Positions 1 through 7,203 of a stretch of 26,517 bases of DNA are shown here, one piece after another. The notes under the pieces are model-generated. The model ran no database searches, was not told the DNA's origin, and was given only the letters and a program-made list of their open reading frames with translations. The stretch's first letter is position 1. The number at the start of each line of letters is the position of its first letter. The position numbers and the translations under genes are program-made. Source of the stretch: JBIKLM01 sp044375105. Its GTDB lineage: Bacteria > Planctomycetota > UBA1135 > GCA-002686595. Location: positions 1-26,517 of the forward strand of contig JBILNK010000043.1 in NCBI GenBank assembly GCA_044375105.1, read 5' to 3'.

Positions 1-436
1 GGGTCATGCTGGCGAGCCAGGCGTCCACTTCCCTGGGGCTCAGGGGGCTGCGGCCGCTCCAGGTGTCGAGCACCCGGTCCGCGGTCAGGAACACCTCGCC
101 GGCGCGGCCCTGCACCGCCGTCGGCGTGGGCGAGCCGCCGAGCAGGTCCCAGCGCAGGCGCGCGCGCAGCCGCAGGAAGTCGCCGCGCAGCCCGAAGCGA
201 TCGCCGAAATGGGCCTCGACCGCGCGCGGCCAGGCTTGCCAGTCGGCTGCCGTGGCCGGCAGCCCGGGCCAGGGGGCGGGACTGCGGTATTCGAACGCGA
301 CCGTGTCCAACCCGGCGCTGCCCGAGCCCAGCAGCAGGAGCGGCAGCCCGATCAGCACCAGGAAGCCCCAGCTCAGCAGCAGGTCCGCGGGCGAGGGGCG
401 GCGGCGCGCGGAGCGGGACAGGGCGGGCCGCTTCAT
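1..436 (-). CDS. AlgJ/AlgX-like sugar O-acetyltransferase, N-terminal part (cut by window edge)
   Basis: Reading the minus strand from the ATG at 436 gives an uninterrupted frame of 145 codons running off the window. After a basic start (MKRPALSRSARRRPSPADLL) comes one hydrophobic segment (about residues 22-43), a signal anchor. Then follow a motif with a conserved Trp and 'AVEAHFGDRFGLRGDFLRLRA', a Gly-Ser-Pro stretch and 'GRAGEVFLTADRVLDTW'. This order (anchor, W..ave..F.dRFglR..l..l, small loop, G..G.vFL) is that of the AlgJ/AlgX/DHHW group of periplasmic SGNH-like proteins, which O-acetylate exported polysaccharides with an MBOAT membrane partner. The catalytic part lies outside the window, so neither activity nor partner can be seen. 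A secreted O-acetylesterase gene lies 259 bp upstream on the same strand, which suits an acetyl-sugar theme. Confidence 0.6.
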   Translation of the reverse strand, partial: MKRPALSRSARRRPSPADLLLSWGFLVLIGLPLLLLGSGSAGLDTVAFEYRSPAPWPGLPATAADWQAWPRAVEAHFGDRFGLRGDFLRLRARLRWDLLGGSPTPTAVQGRAGEVFLTADRVLDTWSGRSPLSPREVDAWLASMT

Positions 437-627
437 CGCCGCAGGCGCCGCCTGCGGGGCGCGTCCGTGGTCGCAGCGGGCCCAGAGGTCGGAGGGGGGG
501 AAGCGGCCAGAGCGCGCCGCGATCGGCCGGCGGGCGCGGGCCTCGGCTCCGAGCCTCCCGCTGCGCGGGCTCGGCGGGCGGCTCCACCGAGCAGCGGCGC
601 GCGCTGCGCCGGCGGGCCTGTCGCCCG

Positions 628-657
628 GCGGGCCTGCCGACCGCTGCGCAGGCCCGC
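628..657 (-). terminator. GC hairpin downstream of the O-acetylesterase gene
   Basis: Perfect 10-bp inverted repeat: GCGGGCCTGC at 628-637 and GCAGGCCCGC at 648-657, with a 10-nt loop. It starts about 40 bp after the esterase stop codon. There is no U-tract, so it is a candidate terminator or 3'-end stabiliser only. The left arm lies in a 16-bp imperfect tandem repeat (CCGGCGGGCCTG at 609-620 and again at 625-636). Confidence 0.45.
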
Positions 658-695
658 GCGCGGCCGGCCCCGTGGATCTCCCCGGGCTGCGCGGC

Positions 696-2294
696 TCATT
701 CGCCGGGCTCCAGAGCGTCGGCAGCGCTCGAAAACGGGCTCGCCACGCGGCCCTGCGAGTCGCGCAGCGGCGACTCGGGCTGATCGCGGAACGCATAGCG
801 CACCGCCCGGGCCTCGAAATCGAGGGGGCCGACCCACACGCCGCCCTCGGCCAAGGCCGCCGGCGCCGGCCACCAGGTGCCCGCGGGATCGAGCAGCTCG
901 AAGCCGGTCAGCTCGCCGCGCGAGCGGAGTTCGCCCAGGGCCCCCGAGAAGCGCACCACGAAGCCGCCGCCGCGCGGCTCGAAGGCGCTCGGCACGGGCC
1001 CCGAACTCGCCGGGCCCGCGCCGTGCAGCAGCGCGTCCGCCAGGGCCGCCAGGCGCCGCCCGAGCTCGCGCTTGTGGGGCGGATGCATGTCCTCGCCCGC
1101 GCCCAGGTCGATCGCGATCGCCAGGCCCGCATGGGCGTCCCCGGCGACGACCCGGCGCTGCGCCTCGCGCAGCCGAGCCCAGTGACACCGCGGCTGATCG
1201 GGGTTCAAAGGACCGAAGCCGGGCAGCTGCACCACCAGGAAGGGCAGCTCGGCGCGCCCGAAATTCCGGCGCCAATCGGCGATCAGGGTGCGAAGCCGCA
1301 GCGGGTAGAGCCGCGCTTCGGTCGCGTTGCTTTCCCCCTGGTACCAGATCACCCCGGCCAGGCGCTCCGCGCGGAGGGGCGCGATCGTGCCGGTGAACAG
1401 CGCCCAAGGGCGCTTGTGGTTGTCCGGCCCCAGCGGCGGCTGGATGCGCCGGCGCGGGGCCGGGCGGCCCGCGGCCAGCGCGGCGCGCTCGGCCGCTTCG
1501 AATTCCGCCAGCCGGCGCCGGAACTCGGCCTGCGCCTTTGGCAGTTCGCGCAGCGCCGATTCGTAGGCCGAGATCAGCGGCGCCAGCTCGGGATCGGCGG
1601 CCAGGGCCGGCTTCGAGATCCAGCCTTCGATGGTCGAATCCGGCAGGGCTGCGACGATCAGGCCCTGGGGGATGCCCGTGGCGGCCGCACGCCACTGCCC
1701 GAAGTGCAGCGCCAGGGCCGAGAGCCCCGGGGCCGTCCGTGCGTCGATCGCGGTCCAGTGCCCCTCGGCATGCTCGGGGGCCTGGTCGCAGAGGCGCGCG
1801 GTCACGGTCCAGCAGCGCAGGAGCTCGACCCCCGGAGCGGTCAGCAGGGCCTCGGCCTCGCCGGTTTCCGCCAGCGGCAAGCTGGCGTTCGATTGGCCGC
1901 CGATCAGCCAGACGTCTCCGATCGCCAGGCCCAGGAGCTCGAGCCGCTGGCCGGATTCGGTCGCCACGATCAGGTTCACATCCCGTGCCGGTTCCTGCGG
2001 GGGCCAGCACAGCTCGAAGCACCCTTCGATGACCTCGGCCTCGGCGGCCGCCGCGCCCAGCAGGGCGCCCACGCGCCGGGCTCCCGGCGCGCGCCCGCGC
2101 AGGGTCAGCGGCTGGCCGCGCTGCAACACCCGCCCGCTTTGCCAGCCGACGTCGATCTCGAGCGCCGGGGTATCGGGCGCACCGGCTTCGGCAGCGCCGC
2201 CCGCCCGCGCGGTGTGCTGAGCGGGCGTCCCCGCGGCCCCGGGCAGGGCGGCGGCGAGCAGGCTGAAGCAGGGGACCGTGAGGAGGGCGAGCAT
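696..2294 (-). CDS. Secreted sialate O-acetylesterase family protein (SASA)
   Basis: 532 residues. Expected role: removal of O-acetyl groups from sialic acid or other acetylated sugars outside the cytoplasm. The first ~22 residues form a Sec-type signal peptide (LLTVPCFSLLAAALPGAAG, likely cleaved near AAG/TPA). The SASA fold is marked by 'IGDVWLIGGQSN' (nucleophile Ser135 in GQSN), 'GVIWYQGESNA' (about 314-324), 'PFLVVQLPGF' (351-360) and 'GEDMHPPHK' (Asp402/His404, the usual acid/base pair). All catalytic motifs are intact. The ~70-residue segment at 238-300 between the halves is charged and helical, and longer than in minimal family members. The ATG at 2294 was chosen because it gives the signal peptide directly; no better in-frame start lies upstream. 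It stands alone between two hairpins. The exact sugar is unknown; xylan or pectin acetylesterases share this fold. Confidence 0.85.
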   Translation of the reverse strand: MLALLTVPCFSLLAAALPGAAGTPAQHTARAGGAAEAGAPDTPALEIDVGWQSGRVLQRGQPLTLRGRAPGARRVGALLGAAAAEAEVIEGCFELCWPPQEPARDVNLIVATESGQRLELLGLAIGDVWLIGGQSNASLPLAETGEAEALLTAPGVELLRCWTVTARLCDQAPEHAEGHWTAIDARTAPGLSALALHFGQWRAAATGIPQGLIVAALPDSTIEGWISKPALAADPELAPLISAYESALRELPKAQAEFRRRLAEFEAAERAALAAGRPAPRRRIQPPLGPDNHKRPWALFTGTIAPLRAERLAGVIWYQGESNATEARLYPLRLRTLIADWRRNFGRAELPFLVVQLPGFGPLNPDQPRCHWARLREAQRRVVAGDAHAGLAIAIDLGAGEDMHPPHKRELGRRLAALADALLHGAGPASSGPVPSAFEPRGGGFVVRFSGALGELRSRGELTGFELLDPAGTWWPAPAALAEGGVWVGPLDFEARAVRYAFRDQPESPLRDSQGRVASPFSSAADALEPGE

Positions 2295-2621
2295 GGCCGG
2301 GTGCCGGGCTTCGGCTCGTGGCGCTGGAGTGTCGAGGCCCGGGGGCAGCTGGCCCCCAATCGTCCAAGGTTAGCTTTCGGGCAGCCTGTCCCGGGCCAGC
2401 CCCGGCCGGCGGCCGGTTCCCGCAGGGCACCCCGCTCAAGGTGGGCCCCGCTCGGCCGCGCGCCCCCGTTCAAGCCGCCCTCCTGCGGGGCCGCCCTCCC
2501 GCCCCGGCGCGCCGATTATCGACCCCGGTCCCAGCCCGAAGCCCGGCCGGGCACCCCTCCCGAGCCGCCCCCTCCCGAGCTGCCGGATGGGGGCCCGAAG
2601 GCATGCGGGCAGCCGGGTGTC
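2295..2621. other. Intergenic region upstream of the esterase
   Basis: About 330 bp of GC-rich sequence between the esterase start and the hairpin after the GGDEF-EAL gene. It should hold the esterase promoter, but no convincing -35/-10 pair, tRNA or small gene was seen. The open frames that cross it have arginine/proline-rich translations typical of noncoding GC-rich DNA. Confidence 0.5.
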
Positions 2622-2646
2622 GCGGCTCGGGCGCAGCCCGAGTCGC
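2622..2646 (-). terminator. Terminator-like hairpin after the PAS-GGDEF-EAL gene
   Basis: 11-bp stem with one G-U pair (GCGGCTCGGGC at 2622-2632, GCCCGAGTCGC at 2636-2646) and a 3-nt loop, only 14 bp beyond the stop codon at 2661. It is very stable and well placed. No U-run follows on the minus strand. Confidence 0.6.
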
Positions 2647-2660
2647 TTTGTCTCAGGCCC

Positions 2661-4394
2661 TCACCGCGCCGGCAGCCAGCGCGCAGCGCCTTCGATCGGC
2701 AGGGCCTCGGCGAACAGGAAACCCTGGGCCTCGCGGCAGCCCAGGCGCAGCAGCTGTTCCGCTACCGCCTCGCTCTCGACGCCCTGGGCTACCACGCGTA
2801 GTCCAAGGGCCTGGGCCAGGCCCACCGCGCCGCGCAGCACGGCGGCCGCCGCGGGATCGTTGGAGAGGCGCACGGCGAAGGAGCGATGCACCTTGAGGCC
2901 GGTCAGCGGCAGGTGCACCAGGCGGCCGATGGAGGTGTGCCCGGTGCCGAAGTCATCGATCCAAATCGAGGCCCCGAGGTCGGCCAGGCGGCGCATGGCG
3001 TCGGAGGCCGCGGCGTAGTCGCGGGTCAGCAGGTTCTCCGGCAGCTCGAAGCCCAGCTGGCGCCCGGACAGGCCGAGGCCTTGCAGGTGGGCGGCCAGCT
3101 CGTGCACGAAGCGCTCGCTGTGCAGCTGCTGGGGGCTCAGGTTGAAGTGCAGGCGCGGCTCGTGGCCCTGCTCGCGCCAGCGGGCCAGCTGCCCGAGCAC
3201 CGCCGGCAGCACGCGCCGCTCGAGCTCGGCCAGCCGCCGCCCGCGCACCACCGCTTCGAGGAAATCCGAGGCGCACAAGAGGCCCAGCTCGGGATGGCGC
3301 CAGCGCAGCAGGACCTCGAAACCGAGCGTGCGCGAGCGCGCGCCGACCGCAGGATCGAGGGACACGATCGGCTGGTAGTGAGCCAGCAGCTGATGCTCGG
3401 CCAGGGCCGCTTCCAGGTCGCCTTCGAGCCGCCGCCGCCGGGCCGCTTCGGAGGCGAACTCGGCGTCGTAGAGCGCGGTACGCGCCTTGCCACGGCGCTT
3501 GGCCAGGTACATGGCTTCGTCGGCGCGCTCGAGCAGCTCGGCCGGATCGAGCTCGCTGCCGGGCGCCGCCAGCGACAGGCCGCAGGAAGCCGAGATCGCC
3601 ACGGGGCCTGCGGATGTCTCGAAGGGGCGCGCGAACTCGCTGACCAAGCGGTCGGCGATCGCCAGGCCCTCTTCGGGGGCCTGCACCTCGTCGATCAGGA
3701 TCACGAATTCGTCGCCGCCGAGGCGCGTGACCACGTCCTGGGGCCGCACCAGGCGCTCGAGCAGCTTGGAAACCGCGATCAGGAGTTCGTCGCCCAGGGC
3801 GTGGCCGTGGGTGTCGTTGATGCCCTTGAAGCCGTCCAGATCCACGAAGATCAGCGCCAGGTGGCGCTCCTTGCGCACGTTGCGGGCCAGGGCGCGGCGC
3901 AGGTGTTCGACGAAGATCTGGCGGTTGCACAGCCCGGTCAGGGGGTCGTGCTCGGCGCGGTGGGCGAGCTCCTGCTCCTGGGCCTTCCTGGCCTGGATCT
4001 CGAAACACATGCCCACCTGGCCGATCGGCTCGCCGGTGTCGCCGTAGAGCGGCGCGGCGCGCTCGAGCACCCAGCTCCAGCCTCCGTCCGCGCGCCGCAT
4101 GCGCAGCTCGGCCTCCCATTCGCCGCCCGCGGCCTGGCGCTCCTGGACCCCGGCGCGGTCGGCCGGGTGGATGCGCTCGAGCCAAGCCTCCTCGGACTCC
4201 TCGCTGCTGCCAGCGGCTGGGCTGCCGGACCCGCGCCAGACCCGCCGGCAGCCTCCGGCCAGCTGACGCCAGACCAAGAGCGGCAGGCAGGCCAGGCTCT
4301 GGCACAGCTCGCGCTCCCAGGCCTCGACCGGCGCCGTGGGGGCGGCGATCGGAAGGCTCGGCTCACGGCCGGCGATGGGCCCGGGGGCGGTCAT
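2661..4394 (-). CDS. PAS-GGDEF-EAL cyclic-di-GMP signalling protein, EAL probably degenerate
   Basis: 577 residues, no membrane segment, so cytoplasmic. Residues ~35-137 look like a PAS/PAC sensor (WLERIHPAD, RADGGWSWVLERAAPL, then G-IGQVG and a link helix). A GGDEF diguanylate cyclase follows (~145-310): signature RLGGDEF with D228-E229 intact, and a product-inhibition I-site RPQD (217-220) exactly five residues upstream. The EAL domain (~325-575) keeps E360 (in EVL), N418 (FNLSP), E450 (FELPEN), D480-D481 (IDDFGTG), K501 and Q557. However, the usual LKID motif reads LKVH (His503), and the AEGVE motif reads AQGVE (Gln537 in place of the Glu proposed as general base in RocR). The cyclase therefore looks competent, while the phosphodiesterase is probably weak or serves as a c-di-GMP sensor. 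The ATG at 4394 is the first in frame. Monocistronic; a short AT-rich patch lies ~115 bp upstream. Confidence 0.93.
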   Translation of the reverse strand: MTAPGPIAGREPSLPIAAPTAPVEAWERELCQSLACLPLLVWRQLAGGCRRVWRGSGSPAAGSSEESEEAWLERIHPADRAGVQERQAAGGEWEAELRMRRADGGWSWVLERAAPLYGDTGEPIGQVGMCFEIQARKAQEQELAHRAEHDPLTGLCNRQIFVEHLRRALARNVRKERHLALIFVDLDGFKGINDTHGHALGDELLIAVSKLLERLVRPQDVVTRLGGDEFVILIDEVQAPEEGLAIADRLVSEFARPFETSAGPVAISASCGLSLAAPGSELDPAELLERADEAMYLAKRRGKARTALYDAEFASEAARRRRLEGDLEAALAEHQLLAHYQPIVSLDPAVGARSRTLGFEVLLRWRHPELGLLCASDFLEAVVRGRRLAELERRVLPAVLGQLARWREQGHEPRLHFNLSPQQLHSERFVHELAAHLQGLGLSGRQLGFELPENLLTRDYAAASDAMRRLADLGASIWIDDFGTGHTSIGRLVHLPLTGLKVHRSFAVRLSNDPAAAAVLRGAVGLAQALGLRVVAQGVESEAVAEQLLRLGCREAQGFLFAEALPIEGAARWLPAR

Positions 4395-4506
4395 GGGGCG
4401 GGAAGGCTACGCGTGGCGCCGCGGAGCGCAAGCGGGCGTTCAGGGTACGGCCCCCGGCGATCCCTGGGGGGAGAAGTTGGCGTCTCGAGCGGGCGGGGCG
4501 TCAGGG

Positions 4507-4546
4507 CACAATTTATTCACGACTCAGATTGTTCAGGACTCAGACT
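4507..4546 (-). promoter_or_regulatory. AT-rich patch with paired direct repeats upstream of the GGDEF-EAL gene
   Basis: In a 338-bp gap (4395-4732) with no gene, this is the only AT-rich stretch (CACAATTTATTCAC, 4507-4520). It is followed by two near-identical 10-mers, GACTCAGATT (4521-4530) and GACTCAGACT (4537-4546), whose starts are 16 bp apart. On the minus strand TAAATT can serve as a weak -10 for the gene starting at 4394, but no good -35 is seen. It is a plausible promoter with activator-type repeats. The rest of the gap shows nothing recognisable. Confidence 0.3.
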
Positions 4547-4711
4547 GGTGGGGGCTCCTGATCGGGGTCTCAGGGACGATCGGCGAGCTGGCCCCCGAAC
4601 GGCCTCGGCGCAGCGCGGCGGCGTGGCCTCGATCCCGCCGGCGCGGCGGCTGGCTGCGCGCCTGCCGCGCGGGTCCGATCCGTTCGCCGGTCCCGGCGGC
4701 CTTCAGCTCGC

Positions 4712-4731
4712 GCAGGCTCGGCGGCGCCTGC
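4712..4731 (-). terminator. Small hairpin directly after the DUF72 gene
   Basis: 6-bp inverted repeat GCAGGC (4712-4717) and GCCTGC (4726-4731) with an 8-nt loop, next to the stop codon at 4733. It is short and lacks a U-tract, so it is a weak terminator candidate closing the kinase/barrel/DUF72 unit. Confidence 0.3.
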
Positions 4732-4732
4732 C

Positions 4733-5575
4733 TCAGAGGCCGAGCTTCGTCGCCAAGGCGTCGATGCTGGCTGGCGCATAGCCGGCGTAGTGGTTGTTGG
4801 CGAATGCGAAAGCCTCGTCCACGCCGGGGGCCAGCCGCGCCAGCAGCGCCGCCCAGCGCGCCAGCCGCGGCTCCTGGTCCAGGACGATCCGATCGAAGCG
4901 CTCCGCGGCGGCGTCCGTGCGCTGGCGGTCTCCGATCAGGCGCGCGTAGAGGAAGCGCGCGCTCAGCAGGGACTCGGGGGCGCCCCCGAGCTTCGCGGGC
5001 CATTCGTCCGGATGGGGCAGATAGGCCAGGTCCACCAGCGCCAGGCCGACGCTCCGCCGCCGCAGGAGCGCCAGCAGCTCGGGTCCGATCCAGGTTTTGT
5101 TGCGCACCTCGACCGCCAGGCGCGGACCGCTCGGCAGGGCTTCCAGCAGGCGCTCGAGGCGCTCCAGGAACGGCGCCGGTCCCTTGAAGGCGCGCTGGTT
5201 GAAATAGGGGAACTGCAGCAGCAGGGGGCCCAGGCGATCGCCGAGCTCGGCCATGGCCTCGAGGAAGCGCTGGGCGTCCCCAAGGGCTTCGGGGCGGTCC
5301 AGGATGCGCTCTGGATCCGGGCTGGCGCCGGAGCCGCCGTGGACCACGCTGCGCGGGAACTTGGCGCACAGGCGGAAGTCCTCGGGCAACTTGTCGCGCC
5401 AGCCGCGGGTCAGCCGGGTCGTCGGCACCCGGTAGTAGGTCACGTCGGCTTCGACCGCCCGATAGCGCTTAGCGTAGAGGGTCAGGAACAGGCCCGCCGG
5501 CGTGCCCGGGGGATAGAAGGGACCCACCCAGGCGGGCTCGGACCAGCTCGACGTGCCCAGGCGCCAATCGGTCAT
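4733..5575 (-). CDS. DUF72 (YecE-like) TIM-barrel protein
   Basis: 280 residues, the usual length of the family. It begins with the hallmark 'WRLGTSSWSEPAWVGPFYP' and continues with 'RYRAVEADVTYYRVP', 'FRLCAKFPRSVVH', 'LGPLLLQFPYFNQRAF', 'RLAVEVRNKTWI', 'FLYARLIGDRQ' and the C-terminal 'AFAFANNHYAGYAPASI'. This is the conserved core of DUF72, a TIM-barrel family of unsettled function, often suggested to act in nucleic-acid or redox metabolism without firm proof. The ATG at 5575 overlaps the TGA of the upstream barrel-like gene (ATGA), implying translational coupling. A longer in-frame start exists far upstream, but that part runs antiphase through the neighbour and was dropped. Its link to a kinase and an envelope protein is unexplained. 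Confidence 0.93.
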   Translation of the reverse strand: MTDWRLGTSSWSEPAWVGPFYPPGTPAGLFLTLYAKRYRAVEADVTYYRVPTTRLTRGWRDKLPEDFRLCAKFPRSVVHGGSGASPDPERILDRPEALGDAQRFLEAMAELGDRLGPLLLQFPYFNQRAFKGPAPFLERLERLLEALPSGPRLAVEVRNKTWIGPELLALLRRRSVGLALVDLAYLPHPDEWPAKLGGAPESLLSARFLYARLIGDRQRTDAAAERFDRIVLDQEPRLARWAALLARLAPGVDEAFAFANNHYAGYAPASIDALATKLGL

Positions 5576-7164
5576 CCGCGGCTGCGCACCGGGCGCGTCA
5601 GCTCGTAGCTGACCGACAGGGTGATCGTCTCCCCGGACCAGTCCTCCTGCAGGGAGGTGAAGCCGCCGGCCTCGAGCCCGATGCGCAGGGTCGGCCAGGG
5701 GCGGAAGGCGTAGCCCGCGCCGTAGACGTGCATCAACCCCGAGCCGTTTTCGATCTGTGCGCCGCCGCCGGCGCCCAGGTGGTATTGCAGGAAGAAGTCG
5801 CCGGGATTGTCGAGCAGCTCGAGCACCGGCAGGTGGTAGCGCAGGCCGATCTGACCCTCGCGATAGCCCGCCGAGTCGCCGCCGTAGGCGCCCAGGGCGC
5901 GCATCGACACGCCCCAAGCGGAATCCACCCGCCGTTCGGCTCCGATGCCCAAGAGCTGCAGCGTTTCCTCGACCGGGACGCCGGCGGCCAGGGCGCCGCC
6001 GTCGGGATCCTGGAAGCGGTGCAGCACGTCGAGCTGCCAGGTCTCGAGGTCGACCGAATCGTCGAACAGGCCCTGGCCGCGTGCGCCGCTGCCCGGCCGA
6101 AGCTCCACCGGCCGCGGCGCGTAGCGCAGGCCGCCGCCCAGCGTCCAGCCGTCCAATTCGCCGTCCGGCGCCACGCCGTAGCCGCCGTGCAGGCCGATGC
6201 GCCAGTTCTCGTCGGCGATCGTCTCGAAGCCCAGGCGCCCTTCGGTGTAGAACCCGCCGCCGGTGTCGACGCCGCCGCCGCCGGCGGGGCCGGCCAGGGC
6301 TTCGAGGCGCGCCTGCAGCACCTCCGGCACGACGCTGAAGCGCGCCCCGATCCCGAGCAGGGCCATCAGGAAGCCCGAGGCGTCGCCGGAGACCGCGCCG
6401 GAGACCTCGAGGGGTACGTACCAGGAGCCGCCCGCCGGGCGCTCGTAGCCCAGGGACACCAGGCCGATCGCGCTCGCAAGGGGCTGGCCATCGGTCGAGG
6501 CGGACGCGCTGCTCGGCAGCAGGGTGCGGAAGCCCAGGTTGAGCGCCGAGCGGCTCTCCTCCGCTTCGATCGGCTGCAGGGGCAGCAGCTCGCCCAGGGA
6601 CCAGTCGGCGGTCAGCAGTTCCTCGAAGTCGGTCAGGCCCAGGCCGATCTGCGTGCTGCCGATCTCGCCGTCCGGGGCGGCCACGTGGCTGACCTCGAGA
6701 CGCAGGCCGGCGGCCCCGAACAGGCTGTGCTCGAGGGCCAGGTAGGGGCGCAGCACGAGTCCGCTGCCCCAATCCGCGTCGCCGCCGCCGCCCGCGCCTA
6801 CGAACAGGCCCAGGTCGACGCCGGCCGAGCGCGTCAGGCCGCGCCGCCAGCCGCCGCTCAGGCCGCCGTAGAACGCGCCGCCCAGATCGCCGGACACCGC
6901 TCCGAATCCGCCCACTCCCAGGTAGCTGCCGCGCACCTCCGGCAGGGCGTCCAGCCAGTCGTAGAACACGCCCAGCATCCAGGCCTGGCGCTCCTCCCCG
7001 GCCGCGTTCTTCCCCTCGAGCGGCTCGGTCTGCAACCTCCAGCGCGTCGGGCGCACCTCGATCTCGATCTCCTGCGCCGAGGCCGCGCGCGCCCAGCCCG
7101 CGAGCAGCAGCGCGCAGCCCGCAGCGGCGCGGCGGTGGGCGGGGTTGCTAGCAGCGGGCGGCAC
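5572..7164 (-). CDS. Secreted, probably outer-membrane beta-barrel protein of unknown function
   Basis: 530 residues from a GTG start. An N-terminal signal peptide (basic HRR, then AAAGCALLLAGWARAASA, cleavage likely at ASA/QE) is followed by a Gly-rich body of alternating polar/apolar strands, for example 'SYLGVGGFGAVSGDLGGAFYGGLSGGW', and 'YTEGRLGFETIADENWRIGLHGGYG', shown here in pieces. It ends in 'ITLSVSYELTRPV' plus a short basic tail. Aromatic-ended strands and Gly-rich turns suggest an outer-membrane barrel. The tail after the last strand means it lacks the classic terminal Phe, and no named family is recognised. It begins 39 bp after the WD40 kinase stop and overlaps DUF72 by 4 bp, so it lies mid-operon. 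It may be an envelope component tied to the kinase, which is inference from position only. Confidence 0.75.
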   Translation of the reverse strand: MPPAASNPAHRRAAAGCALLLAGWARAASAQEIEIEVRPTRWRLQTEPLEGKNAAGEERQAWMLGVFYDWLDALPEVRGSYLGVGGFGAVSGDLGGAFYGGLSGGWRRGLTRSAGVDLGLFVGAGGGGDADWGSGLVLRPYLALEHSLFGAAGLRLEVSHVAAPDGEIGSTQIGLGLTDFEELLTADWSLGELLPLQPIEAEESRSALNLGFRTLLPSSASASTDGQPLASAIGLVSLGYERPAGGSWYVPLEVSGAVSGDASGFLMALLGIGARFSVVPEVLQARLEALAGPAGGGGVDTGGGFYTEGRLGFETIADENWRIGLHGGYGVAPDGELDGWTLGGGLRYAPRPVELRPGSGARGQGLFDDSVDLETWQLDVLHRFQDPDGGALAAGVPVEETLQLLGIGAERRVDSAWGVSMRALGAYGGDSAGYREGQIGLRYHLPVLELLDNPGDFFLQYHLGAGGGAQIENGSGLMHVYGAGYAFRPWPTLRIGLEAGGFTSLQEDWSGETITLSVSYELTRPVRSRG

Positions 7165-7187
7165 GGGCCAGAGCTTACGGCGAGCGG

Positions 7188-7201
7188 CCGGCCCGGGCCG
7201 G
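7188..7201. repeat. 14-bp perfect palindrome between kinase and barrel genes
   Basis: CCGGCCCGGGCCGG is self-complementary and fills much of the 39-bp spacer between the kinase stop (7204) and the GTG start at 7164. As RNA it could form a short hairpin that attenuates or protects the downstream message. In such GC-rich DNA it may also be chance. Confidence 0.35.
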
Positions 7202-7203
7202 GT

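Noticed and set aside
6..2801. Plus-strand open frame of over 900 codons opposite the esterase
   Set aside because: Low-complexity Arg/Pro/Ala translation, antisense to genes with intact catalytic motifs.
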